This document shows positions 35,771 through 43,896 of a stretch of 64,000 nt of DNA, piece after piece. Each line of letters starts with the position of its first letter. The first letter of the stretch is position 1. The position numbers and the translations under genes are program-made. The notes under the pieces were generated by a model. The model was not told where the DNA came from and made no database searches. It saw nothing but the letters and a program-made list of their open reading frames with translations. The DNA is from Burkholderia seminalis DSM 23518 (lineage in GTDB: Bacteria; Pseudomonadota; Gammaproteobacteria; Burkholderiales; Burkholderiaceae), in the NCBI RefSeq assembly GCF_902832885.1, contig NZ_CADFDK010000007.1, positions 62,001 to 126,000 of the forward strand. Reading direction: 5' to 3'.

Positions 35771-36436
35771 TCATCCGATCCGCATCGACAACTCGACGTC
35801 GCCGCCGAACGGCACCGACAGATAGCCGTTTTCCGGCGCGCGCACGTACGCGAGGTAGTCGGGGCTGTATTCCGCGTTGTCGGCCACGACGAACGCCCCC
35901 GTTCTGAGGTGCGGCTCGACCCGCGCCAGGATTTCCGGATACAGCGCCTTCGCGCCGTCGAGCAGCAACAGGTCGACCGCATCCGGCAGATCGACGGCCA
36001 GCGTGCGCAGCGCGTCGCCCTCGCGAATCTCGACGAGATCGGCGAGCCCGGCCGCGGCCAGGTTCGCTTGTGCGCGCACGACCTTCGACGGCTCGAACTC
36101 GCTCGTGATCAACCGGCCGCCGCCGTTGTCGCGCAATGCGGCCGCGAGATGCAGCGCCGAGATGCCGAACGACGTGCCGAATTCGACGATCGCCCGCGCG
36201 CCGCTGCTGCGCGCGAGCATGTACAGCAGCGAGCCCGTCTCGCGCGACACGGCCAGCGGATAGTCCTTCAGGCGCGCATACAGATCGGCGTAGTCCGTCT
36301 TGCTGCGCATCAGCCGCGCTTGCTCGTCGCGCGACACGCCGGCGAAGCCGGGGCTCGTCGCGGGCGACGACGCCTCGGCTTCGTCGAACAGGCGCGCGAG
36401 CAGCGACGCCAGCGGGTCGTGAATCAGGGTGGTCAT
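35771..36436 (-). CDS. O-methyltransferase (class I SAM-dependent)
   Basis: The 221-residue protein has motif I ARAIVEFGTSFGISALHLAAAL, then RLITSEFEPSKVVRAQANL and VDLLLLDGAKALYPEILARVEPHLRTG, typical of the catechol/caffeoyl-CoA O-methyltransferase type family (methyltransf_24). The acidic DNAEY near 185 follows. It is divergent from a TetR gene with a palindrome between them, so methylation of a phenolic or toxic compound under TetR control is plausible. The acceptor is unknown. Confidence 0.85.
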   Translation of the reverse strand: MTTLIHDPLASLLARLFDEAEASSPATSPGFAGVSRDEQARLMRSKTDYADLYARLKDYPLAVSRETGSLLYMLARSSGARAIVEFGTSFGISALHLAAALRDNGGGRLITSEFEPSKVVRAQANLAAAGLADLVEIREGDALRTLAVDLPDAVDLLLLDGAKALYPEILARVEPHLRTGAFVVADNAEYSPDYLAYVRAPENGYLSVPFGGDVELSMRIG

Positions 36437-36480
36437 GCGGTTCTCCAGTGTCAGGTTGAGTGCGTCAGTGCGCCCGACTA

Positions 36481-36498
36481 GAATATGACGAACTATTC
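36481..36498. promoter_or_regulatory. Palindromic operator between O-methyltransferase and TetR genes
   Basis: GAATA-N8-TATTC is an 18-bp inverted repeat, 32 nt upstream of the chosen tetR start and 45 nt from the methyltransferase start. It is a likely TetR site covering both promoters. Confidence 0.55.
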
Positions 36499-36529
36499 AT
36501 GTTTTACTATTCGCATTGGCCAACCGCCC

Positions 36530-37162
36530 ATGACCGACCGCCGCAACGCCCCGATCGCCACGCGCAGGCTGCCTCGGCAGGCGCGCTCGACCCGTCTCGT
36601 CGAAGACGTTCTCCAGGCCGCTATTCAGGTTTTGGCCGCCGAAGGCGCGCAGCGCTTCACGATGGCGCGCGTCGCCGAGCGCGCCGGCGTGAGCGTCGGC
36701 TCGCTGTACCAGTACTTCCCGAACAAGGCGTCCGTGCTGTTCCGGCTGCAGCACGACGAATGGCGGCAGACGTCCGACATGCTGTGCCGGATACTGCAGG
36801 ACACGCGAAAAACGCCGCCCGAGCGGCTGCGCACGGCCGTCCATGCGTTCATCCGCTCGGAATGCGACGAGGCGGGCATGCGCATCGCACTCGACGACGC
36901 CGCGCCGCTCTATCGCGACGCCCCCGAGGCGCAGGCAGTGCGGACGGAGGGCCACCGGGTCTTCAACGCGTTCATGCGCGAAGCGCTGCCCGGCGTGCCC
37001 GACGCCACGCATGCGCTCGCCTGCGAACTGGTCATGACGACGCTCACGTCGGGCGGCAAGACCTTCTCCGAAACCGCGCGCACGCCGGCGGAAATCGACG
37101 CCTATTCGGCCGCGATGGCCGACATGTTCTGCGCGTACCTCGCGCATCTCGCGCGCGCCTGA
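36530..37162 (+). CDS. TetR-family regulator
   Basis: The 210-residue protein has the TetR HTH: VEDVLQAAIQVLAAEGAQRFTMARVAERAGVSVGSLYQYFPNKASVLFRL. The remaining helical domain (TetR_C) runs to the C-terminus. ATG 36530 (MTDRRNAP) avoids the palindrome that an earlier in-frame ATG at 36485 would overlap. It is divergent from the O-methyltransferase gene and presumably represses it together with itself. The ligand is unknown. Confidence 0.88.
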   Translation: MTDRRNAPIATRRLPRQARSTRLVEDVLQAAIQVLAAEGAQRFTMARVAERAGVSVGSLYQYFPNKASVLFRLQHDEWRQTSDMLCRILQDTRKTPPERLRTAVHAFIRSECDEAGMRIALDDAAPLYRDAPEAQAVRTEGHRVFNAFMREALPGVPDATHALACELVMTTLTSGGKTFSETARTPAEIDAYSAAMADMFCAYLAHLARA

Positions 37163-37693
37163 CACGACGAGCGCCGAAAGGCGTGCGCGCAAGCCGCGCG
37201 CGGCACCGGTATCATCCGGCTGCCGCTGGCGCATGGCCGCACGTCGCGCCGCCCGCCGCCATTCGCTTGCGCAGCCCCGATGAAAGATACTCGTAATATT
37301 CGATACCTCAACCGCTTCCGCCAGGCCCGTCGACCCCGCATTCAAATAGTCGCCTTAACGGATTCGAACTAGGCGTATACACGCGTGTCGCCGCATCGAA
37401 GCCCCGTTGCACGCCGATATAAGCGCTGCGACATGCGCTGCATGCTCTTCCCCCGATGGGACGTGATGGGCCGCTCGCCTAACCTTCGCTACGGCAAAGC
37501 ACACGTGACGGGATCGCCCTCACCACGCGTCGTCCGGCGCGACACCCTCGCGATCGTTTCGATTCGCGCGTAACGACACGCATCACGCGTCATTCGTCCC
37601 CACGACGTTGCCGAACAATCCCAACTAGATACGAGACACCCTGACGACGGTTCGCGACGAGCCGTTTCAGCATGCTGATAAAGGAGCAAGCTC
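37163..37693. other. Long 5' region of the purine permease gene (531 nt)
   Basis: No gene is visible in this stretch. Its last part contains two small hairpins directly before the ribosome binding site. It also holds several T-rich stretches and the palindromic GTATAC near 37374. Purine, guanidine or other known riboswitch sequence consensus could not be recognised by eye. Confidence 0.55.
37649..37693 (+). promoter_or_regulatory. Tandem hairpins and Shine-Dalgarno of the purine permease
   Basis: ACGGTTC pairs with GAGCCGT (37647-37653 and 37659-37665, one G-U pair). TCAGCATGCTGA (37667-37678) is a self-complementary 12-mer. AAGGAG (37681-37686) follows, seven bases before ATG. The arrangement could control ribosome access. 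Confidence 0.5.
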
Positions 37694-39082
37694 ATGAGTG
37701 ATACCCCGGTGCAGCCGACGGTCGACGTCGGCGCGGCAGAAACGGACTTTGGCACCCCGGGAGTCATCGACCGGTACTTCGGCATTTCGTCGCGCGGCAG
37801 CACGCAGCGCCGCGAGATCATTGCCGGCGTCACCACCTTCCTCGCGATGGTCTATTCCGTGTTCGTCGTGCCCGGCATGTTCGGCAAGGCCGGCTTCGAC
37901 ACGAGCGCCGTGTTCGTCGCGGTCTGCCTCACCACCGCGTTCGGCTCGCTGCTGATGGGCCTGTGGGCGAAACTGCCGATCGCGATCGGCTGCGCGATCT
38001 CGCTGACCGCGTTCACCGCGTTCGGCCTCGTGCTCGGCAAGGGCCTGCATCCGACGGTCGCGCTCGGCGCGGTGTTCCTGATGGGCCTCGTGTTCACCGG
38101 CATCTCGGTCACCGGCGTGCGTTCGTGGATCCTGCGCAACCTGCCCGCGGGCGTCGCGCACGGCACGGGCATCGGCATCGGCCTGTTCCTGCTGCTGATC
38201 GCGTCGAACGACGTCGGCCTCGTGATCAAGAACCCGGGCGCCGGCCTGCCGGTCTCGCTCGGCCAGATCACCGCACTTCCGGTCATCATGTCGATCGTCG
38301 GCCTCGCCGCGATCTTCGGCCTCGAGAAGCGCCGCGTGCCGGGCGGCATCCTGCTCGTCGTGATCGCGATCTCGATCTTCGGCCTGATCTTCGATCCGGC
38401 CGTGAAGTACCACGGCATCTTCGCGCTGCCGTCGCTGAGCGCACCGGGGCACGAATCGCTGATCGGCGCGATGGACATCAAGGGCGCGCTGTCGATGGCC
38501 GTGCTGCCGAGCGTGCTGGCACTCGTGATGACCGCCGTGTTCGACGCGACCGGCACGATCCGCGCGGTCGCCGGGCAGGCCGGCCAGCTCGACGAGAACG
38601 GCCGCATCATCAACGGCGGCCGCGCGCTGACGGCCGACTCGATCAGCTCGATCTTCTCCGGTTTCCTCGGCGGCGCGCCGGCGGCGGCCTACATCGAGTC
38701 GAGCGTCGGCGTGGCCGCCGGCGCGAAGACGGGCCTGGCAGCCGCCGTGGTCGGCCTGCTGTTCCTCGTCGTGATGTTCTTTTCGCCGCTCGCGGGCCTG
38801 GTGCCGTCGTACGCCACCGCACCCGCGCTGATGTACGTCGGCCTGCTGATGCTCGGCAGCGTGAGCAAGCTGCACATGGACGACATGGTCGATGCGATGT
38901 CGGGCCTCGTGTGCGCGGTGTTCATCGTGCTGACCGCGAACATCGTGACAGGCATCATGCTCGGCTTCTCGACGCTCGTGATCGGCCGCATCGCGAGCGG
39001 CGAATTCCGCAAGCTCAACGTCGGCACCGTGCTCATCGCGGCCGTGCTCGTCGCCTTCTATCTCGGCGGCTGGGCCATCTGA
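37694..39082 (+). CDS. NCS2 purine permease, AzgA (adenine/guanine/hypoxanthine) type
   Basis: The 462-residue protein has about twelve to fourteen membrane helices and matches AzgA-type NCS2 permeases: [30 protein letters not shown] near the start, then [28 protein letters not shown] and [22 protein letters not shown] in the middle. The segment [35 protein letters not shown] holds the conserved purine-binding region. The family imports hypoxanthine, adenine or guanine with H+. It stands alone with a long leader and a strong terminator behind it. Confidence 0.9.
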   Translation: MSDTPVQPTVDVGAAETDFGTPGVIDRYFGISSRGSTQRREIIAGVTTFLAMVYSVFVVPGMFGKAGFDTSAVFVAVCLTTAFGSLLMGLWAKLPIAIGCAISLTAFTAFGLVLGKGLHPTVALGAVFLMGLVFTGISVTGVRSWILRNLPAGVAHGTGIGIGLFLLLIASNDVGLVIKNPGAGLPVSLGQITALPVIMSIVGLAAIFGLEKRRVPGGILLVVIAISIFGLIFDPAVKYHGIFALPSLSAPGHESLIGAMDIKGALSMAVLPSVLALVMTAVFDATGTIRAVAGQAGQLDENGRIINGGRALTADSISSIFSGFLGGAPAAAYIESSVGVAAGAKTGLAAAVVGLLFLVVMFFSPLAGLVPSYATAPALMYVGLLMLGSVSKLHMDDMVDAMSGLVCAVFIVLTANIVTGIMLGFSTLVIGRIASGEFRKLNVGTVLIAAVLVAFYLGGWAI

Positions 39083-39171
39083 CCGCGACACATGCGCGAC
39101 GTCGCCTGCAGAAGGGCGGCGCGCATCGGGACGACGACGTCTCCTCCACCATCATCGTTGATGGTCTCCAG

Positions 39172-39202
39172 GCCTGGGAACGCGAGTTTCCAGGCTTTTT
39201 TT
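39172..39202 (+). terminator. Intrinsic terminator after the purine permease
   Basis: GCCTGGGAA pairs with TTTCCAGGC (one G-U) around the loop CGCGAG, followed by seven Ts. It is a textbook intrinsic terminator. Confidence 0.9.
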
Positions 39203-39306
39203 GCCGGTGCGCGCGACGCGGCGAAGCGCCGCATCGCCGCCGCCCTGCCGCCGCGCTGCGAATCCGCCGCCGGTGCTACGATCGCGTTTTGTGTTCCGGA
39301 GCAGAC

Positions 39307-39900
39307 ATGAACGCGCTCGGCATCGTCTCCGAATCGGACAGCAGGACCTCGGCGCGCAAGCCGCCGTTCATCCCGTCGTTCGGCTTTTACGAAATACACG
39401 AATCGAAGCCGATCGATGCCGATCCGGCGCGCATCATCGATGCGGTCTCCGCGATCGACATGCGCACGGATCCGGTCGTCGATACGCTGCTCAGCCTCCG
39501 CGAATTCCCGGCCGCGCTTGCCGCCTCGCTGTGCCGCGGCACCACGCGACGCGAACGCGAACGCTTCGGCCTCCATGCATTCACGCCGCTGCATCGCGAC
39601 GACACGTCGCTGTCGCTCGGCCTCGTCGGCCGCTTCTGGCGTCCCGCGCCCGACGTGCGCGCCATCGCCGATGCCGCCGCCTTCGTCCGGCACGACGACC
39701 CGCGCGATGCGAAGCTGGTGCTCCGGTTCGAGGTCGTCGGGCTCGCCTCGGGCGCGCACATGCTGCGCACGGAAACGTTCATCCACTGCCCGAGCGAGCG
39801 CACGCGCTGGCTGCTCACGCCGTACTGGCTCGCGATCCGGCTGGGGAGCGGCTGGATCCGGCGCCGCACGCTCGCGGCGGTGGAGACGGCGCTGGCCTGA
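39307..39900 (+). CDS. Uncharacterised protein, possibly DUF2867/SRPBCC-like
   Basis: I do not recognise this 197-residue protein with confidence. It has no signal peptide or membrane segment. The segment RTETFIHCPSERTRWLLTPYWLAIRLGSGWIRRRTL at the C-terminus resembles the end of DUF2867/SRPBCC-type proteins, where a similar pattern of a Cys-rich strand and a Trp/Gly turn is found. The rest contains EIHESKPIDADPARIIDAV, suggesting a bind-and-fold (START-like) scaffold. It stands alone between a terminator and the convergent CopD-like gene. Confidence 0.6.
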   Translation: MNALGIVSESDSRTSARKPPFIPSFGFYEIHESKPIDADPARIIDAVSAIDMRTDPVVDTLLSLREFPAALAASLCRGTTRRERERFGLHAFTPLHRDDTSLSLGLVGRFWRPAPDVRAIADAAAFVRHDDPRDAKLVLRFEVVGLASGAHMLRTETFIHCPSERTRWLLTPYWLAIRLGSGWIRRRTLAAVETALA

Positions 39901-39909
39901 GCCGGCCGG

Positions 39910-40311
39910 TCAGAACGGCTTGATCACGACCAGCCCGACGACGATCGCAGCCGCGGCGACGACCGCGCCCGCCGCCTGCCCGAGCCACGCCGCCGGTGCG
40001 ACGGCGAGATCGTCGCGCGCCATGCGCCGCAGCGTGCCGGCCAGCATGCCGTGCAGCGCCGACAGCGCGACGACGACGGCAAGCTTCGCCGACAGCCACG
40101 CCGCGCCGAACCAGTGACCGCTCAGCGCGATCGCGATCCCCGTGACCCAGACGATCGCGAGGGCCGGCGCCGTCACCGTGCGATCCCAGCGCCGCACCGC
40201 GCGATGCACGGCGAGGTTCGCGATCCGGACACCGACGGACAACATCAGCAGCCCGCCGACGAACGTGACGACAGCCGCCACATGCACGGCCTTCAGCACC
40301 AGGTAGATCAT
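39910..40311 (-). CDS. CopD-like/DUF2269-type membrane protein
   Basis: The 133-residue protein has four membrane helices: LVLKAVHVAAVVTFVGGLLML, TVTAPALAIVWVTGIAIAL, WLSAKLAVVVALSALHGML and LGQAAGAVVAAAAIVVGLVVI. The His in KAVHVA and HGML are positioned as haem or copper ligands in CopD/HemJ-like proteins. Start ATG 40311 overlaps the stop of the DUF3817 gene (ATGA). A role in copper, haem or respiratory assembly is inferred only from the family. Confidence 0.65.
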   Translation of the reverse strand: MIYLVLKAVHVAAVVTFVGGLLMLSVGVRIANLAVHRAVRRWDRTVTAPALAIVWVTGIAIALSGHWFGAAWLSAKLAVVVALSALHGMLAGTLRRMARDDLAVAPAAWLGQAAGAVVAAAAIVVGLVVIKPF

Positions 40312-40616
40312 CGCGCGTGCCGCCGGCGCGCGATCCATCCCGCACTCGCCAGCCCCGCGAACGGCACGACGGCCGACAACACGAGTCGCGCGACCTCGCG
40401 CCCGCTCCACAGCCCGCTCGAGGCGGTGCCGGCGAGCGCCCACACGTACATCGCGAACGCGATGCCATGCACCGGCCCCATGATCGATACCGCGGCCGGA
40501 TAACCGGCCAGATGCTTGAGCGGCACGGCGACGCACACCAGCACGACGAGCGTGGCCGCCTCCAGCAACGACAGGTACTGCAGGTTCCGCAACGCGTTGC
40601 GATCGTCTTGTGTCAT
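40308..40616 (-). CDS. DUF3817 small membrane protein
   Basis: A 102-residue protein with three membrane helices of the DUF3817 type: SLLEAATLVVLVCVAVPLKHLAG, VSIMGPVHGIAFAMYVWALAG and RLVLSAVVPFAGLASAGWI. The sequence LPLKHLAG, GPVHG (here GPVHGIAF) and PFAG are typical of this family, sometimes linked to Rhodocyclales/actinobacterial integral membrane proteins. It overlaps the CopD-like gene and is transcribed with it, divergent from the GlxA-type regulator. Function unknown. Confidence 0.75.
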   Translation of the reverse strand: MTQDDRNALRNLQYLSLLEAATLVVLVCVAVPLKHLAGYPAAVSIMGPVHGIAFAMYVWALAGTASSGLWSGREVARLVLSAVVPFAGLASAGWIARRRHAR

Positions 40617-40726
40617 CGGCCGGCTCCATCCAGGTTGATCCGCCGCGATTGTCGCGTGTGGTGCGGGTTCCGGCCATTGGCTAGAATGACATCTTTCAAC
40701 GGATTCCGGCCACGGCCGCGAACGCC

Positions 40727-41674
40727 ATGCACACGGTCGCCGTTCTCGCCTTGCCCGATGTCGTCCCGTTCGACCTGGGCATCGCGTGCGACACGTTCGC
40801 GCGCGTGCGGTTGCCCGACGGCGCGCCCGCCTACCGCGTGCGCGTGTGCAGCGAGCAGCCGCGCGTCGCCGGCGACCTGTTCGAGCTGCGCCCGCCGTTT
40901 CGTCTCGACGCGCTGGCCGACGCCGATACGATCATGGTCCCCGGCACGTCCGTGCCGCTCGCGCCGACGCCGCGCCGCGTGCTCGCCGCACTCCGCGAAG
41001 CGGCCGCGCGCGGCAGCCGGATCGCGTCGATCTGCAGCGGCGCGTTCGTGCTCGCGGAAGCCGGGCTGCTCGACGGCCTGCGCGCGACGACGCACTGGCT
41101 CGCGGCCGCCGAACTCGCACGCCGCCATCCGCACGTCGACGTCGATCCGAACGTGCTGTTCGTCGACAACGGACAGATCCTGACGTCGGCCGGCGCGGCG
41201 GCCGGCCTCGACCTGTGCCTGCACATGATCCAGGCCGACTACGGCGCGGCGGTGGCCGTCGACGCCGCACGCAGTGCGGTGGCGCCGCGCGTGCGCGAAG
41301 GCGGGCAGGCGCAGTTCATCGCGCCGGAATGGCCTGCCGGCGGCGACGGGCTGCAAGACCTGATGGACTGGCTGCAGGCGAACCTGCGCAAGCCGCTCAC
41401 GCTCGATGCGATGGCCCGCAAGGCGTCGACGAGCGTACGCACGCTGACGCGGCGCTTCCAGGCGCAGACGGGCACGTCGCCGCGCCAATGGCTGCAGACC
41501 GCTCGCGTCCGGCACGCGCAGCAGTTGCTGGAGGTGACGGAGCTGTCGATCGAACAGGTCGCGACGGAAGCCGGGTTCGGTTCGGTCACCGCGTTTCGCG
41601 AACGGTTCGCGCGCATCGTCGGCACGTCGCCGCAACGCTATCGCCAGACGTTCCGCGCACGCGCCGGCGCATGA
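40727..41674 (+). CDS. GlxA-family transcriptional regulator (DJ-1/PfpI domain plus AraC HTH)
   Basis: The 315-residue protein combines an N-terminal DJ-1/PfpI-like domain (residues about 1-170, IASICSGAFVLAEAGLLDG with the nucleophile-elbow Cys, TTHWLAAAELARRHP) with a C-terminal AraC-type double HTH (MARKASTSVRTLTRRFQAQTGTSPRQWLQTARVRHAQQLLE and VATEAGFGSVTAFRERF). GlxA-type regulators govern catabolism of betaine, arginine or carnitine; the ligand is unknown here. It is divergent from the DUF3817/CopD-like pair. Confidence 0.9.
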   Translation: MHTVAVLALPDVVPFDLGIACDTFARVRLPDGAPAYRVRVCSEQPRVAGDLFELRPPFRLDALADADTIMVPGTSVPLAPTPRRVLAALREAAARGSRIASICSGAFVLAEAGLLDGLRATTHWLAAAELARRHPHVDVDPNVLFVDNGQILTSAGAAAGLDLCLHMIQADYGAAVAVDAARSAVAPRVREGGQAQFIAPEWPAGGDGLQDLMDWLQANLRKPLTLDAMARKASTSVRTLTRRFQAQTGTSPRQWLQTARVRHAQQLLEVTELSIEQVATEAGFGSVTAFRERFARIVGTSPQRYRQTFRARAGA

Positions 41675-41741
41675 CGTTCCCCAGGACCGCCATCCGAAGC
41701 ATGAAACCGTCGCCCCCTTTCGCGCCAACCGGACCCGACCG

Positions 41742-42662
41742 ATGACCCGCATCCGCAACCCGCTGAACATCGCGCAGCTCCAGGCGTTCGTCTCCGCCGC
41801 GCACCTCAAGAGCCTGCGCGCCGCCGCGCGCGAACTCGGCGTCACGCAGCCCGCGATCACGCACACGATCCGCGAACTCGAAACGGCGCTCAACGCGGAG
41901 TTGCTCGCGCGCAGCGTGCGCGGCGTCGAGCTGACCGCATGCGGCCACGCGCTGCTGCCGCGCGCCGAGCAGCTGCTCGGCGACATCCGCCGCACGGTCG
42001 AGGCCGTCGAGCAGGTGAAAGGCGAGATGTCGGGGCGCGTCGCGGTCGGCACGATGCCGTCGATCGCGCTGACCGCGCTGCCGCACGCGGTGACGGCGTT
42101 CCGCCGGTCGATGCCGAACGTGAGCCTCCATCTGGAGGAAGTGACGGTACCCGACGCGCTCGCGCAGCTGCGCAACGGCACGCTCGACATCGCTGCGATG
42201 CACCATGTGCCCGCGCTCGACCGCGATTTCACGCAATCGCCGCTGCTGTCGACCGAATTCACGATCGTGATGCGCGACGGCCACCCGCTCGCGCATGCGC
42301 GCCGTTTAGAGGAACTGCTCGATGCCGAGTGGATCGTCACCGTCGGCGCCGAGCAGTTTCCGCACAGCGTGATGGTCGGGATGTTCGAGAAGCACGGGCT
42401 GCCGCTGCCGAAACGCCTGCTGCGCTCGCCGATGTCGTTCGCGGTGACGCTCGGGCTCGTCGCGCGCTCCGACGTGATCGGCTGCTTCACGCGCCCGCTG
42501 GCCGCGATGGTCGCGCCGCTCGGCATCCGCACGGCCGAACTCGACGAAAGCATGCCGCGCTTCGACCTGTCTATCATCGCGCGGCGCGACCTGCTGCCCA
42601 CGCCCGCCGTGTCGCAATTCGTCACGTGCCTGCGGCGCGCGGTCAACGAAACGCTCGGCTGA
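41742..42662 (+). CDS. LysR-family regulator beside binding-protein copy 2
   Basis: The 306-residue protein has a TdcA/CbbR-like N-terminus (LNIAQLQAFVSAAHLKSLRAAARELGVTQPAITHTIRELETALNAELL) and a substrate-binding effector domain from about residue 92. It stands 226 nt upstream of an orphan amino-acid binding protein in the same direction, next to a deacylase: the same gene types as at 20-23 kb, although this LysR is only distantly similar to that one. No long palindrome was found in the 226-nt gap. Confidence 0.85.
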   Translation: MTRIRNPLNIAQLQAFVSAAHLKSLRAAARELGVTQPAITHTIRELETALNAELLARSVRGVELTACGHALLPRAEQLLGDIRRTVEAVEQVKGEMSGRVAVGTMPSIALTALPHAVTAFRRSMPNVSLHLEEVTVPDALAQLRNGTLDIAAMHHVPALDRDFTQSPLLSTEFTIVMRDGHPLAHARRLEELLDAEWIVTVGAEQFPHSVMVGMFEKHGLPLPKRLLRSPMSFAVTLGLVARSDVIGCFTRPLAAMVAPLGIRTAELDESMPRFDLSIIARRDLLPTPAVSQFVTCLRRAVNETLG

Positions 42663-42888
42663 ATCGTTCCTGTGTCTGAAACGGCGGCGCCCGCAACGCG
42701 CCGCCGCCGGGCCCGGTATCGGGGCTTGTCCTAGGCGCCCTGCCGGTATTTTGTCTTGATAATCTTGCGCACGTCGCGCACCCGCATCGGGTGGGCGAAA
42801 CGGACTGTCCGACGCGAAGCCGCGGCGGACCGAAGGCTTACGGCGCGGCACAACCGCGCACCCATCGAACAAAACGAGGAGTCACCGA

Positions 42889-43671
42889 GTGAAAAAGATT
42901 CTTGCGGCTGTGACCGTTGCCCTGCTCGCCGTATCGGCAGGCAGCGCGTACGCGAAGGACTGGTCGACCGTGCGGTTCGGCGTCGACGCCAGCTACCCGC
43001 CTTTCGAATCGAAAGGCGCCGACGGCAAGGTTGTCGGTTTCGACGTCGATCTCGGCAACGAAATCTGCCGCCGCATCCACGCGAAGTGCGTGTGGATCGA
43101 AAACGACTTCGACGGGATGATCCCGGCGCTGAAGGCCCGCAAGTTCGACGGCGTGCTGTCGTCGATGTCGATGACGCCGGCGCGTCAGGAACAGATCGCC
43201 TTCTCGGCGAAGCTGTTCAACACGCCGACGCGCCTCGTCACGAAGAAGGGCACGGGCCTGATGCCGACGGCCGAATCGCTGAAGGGCAAGTCGGTCGGCG
43301 TCGAGCAGGGCACGATCCAGGAAACCTACGCGAAGACGTACTGGGCGTCGAAGGGCGTGAACGTCGTGCCTTACCAGAACCAGGACCAGGTCTACGCCGA
43401 CCTGATCTCCGGCCGTCTGGACGGCGCGCTGCAAGACGCGGTGCAAGCCGAGATCGGCTTCCTGAAGACGCCGCGCGGCGCGAACTTCGACTTCGCCGGC
43501 AAGGACATCGACGATCCGAAGACGCTCGGCAACGGCGCCGGTATCGGTCTGCGCAAGGAAGACACCGACCTGAAGGCGAAGATCGACGGCGCGATCGCCG
43601 GCATGCGCAAGGACGGTACGTACGACAAGATCGCGAAGAAGTACTTCGATTTCGACGTCTACGGCAAGTAA
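42889..43671 (+). CDS. Polar amino-acid ABC substrate-binding protein, copy 2 (ArgT-like)
   Basis: The 260-residue periplasmic protein has the signal peptide MKKILAAVTVALLAVSAGSAYA and a type II binding fold (VRFGVDASYPPFESKGADGKVVGFDVDLGNEICRR; SSMSMTPARQEQIAFSAKLF). It matches lysine/arginine/ornithine receptors such as ArgT/HisJ and is clearly paralogous to 21186-21959. The start is GTG 42889, seven bases after GAGGAG. No permease or ATPase gene adjoins it. A strong terminator follows, so it is a single-gene transcript. Confidence 0.9.
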   Translation: MKKILAAVTVALLAVSAGSAYAKDWSTVRFGVDASYPPFESKGADGKVVGFDVDLGNEICRRIHAKCVWIENDFDGMIPALKARKFDGVLSSMSMTPARQEQIAFSAKLFNTPTRLVTKKGTGLMPTAESLKGKSVGVEQGTIQETYAKTYWASKGVNVVPYQNQDQVYADLISGRLDGALQDAVQAEIGFLKTPRGANFDFAGKDIDDPKTLGNGAGIGLRKEDTDLKAKIDGAIAGMRKDGTYDKIAKKYFDFDVYGK

Positions 43672-43705
43672 TACGGCCAGCCGGCGCGCCGCGCGCCGCG
43701 ATGAA

Positions 43706-43734
43706 ACGGGCTCCGCGAGGAGCCCGTTTTTTTT
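43706..43734 (+). terminator. Intrinsic terminator after binding-protein copy 2
   Basis: ACGGGCTCC pairs perfectly with GGAGCCCGT around GCGA and is followed by eight Ts. Confidence 0.92.
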
Positions 43735-43815
43735 GCGCGCGCGGGTTGGGCGACGTTATTTTTTCCGTACCAAACCGATGATTCGCAAGGAAAATCCGCG
43801 CGTTCCGGTACCGGT

Positions 43816-43845
43816 TTGATGGCGACGACGCAGGCAACGTACAAT
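43816..43845 (+). promoter_or_regulatory. Sigma-70 promoter of deacylase copy 2
   Basis: TTGATG (43816-43821), an 18-nt spacer and TACAAT (43840-43845). It places transcription start near 43852, downstream of the ATG at 43816, which argues for the 43897 start of the deacylase. Confidence 0.6.
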
Positions 43846-43896
43846 CGTCCTTCCACGCACACCGGATCCTTCGCGGCTGCGCCGCACTCCCCCATC

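Noticed and set aside
37163-37693. Known purine riboswitch upstream of the permease
   Set aside because: I could not find the conserved core of the classical purine aptamer by eye, so only an unspecified leader is reported.
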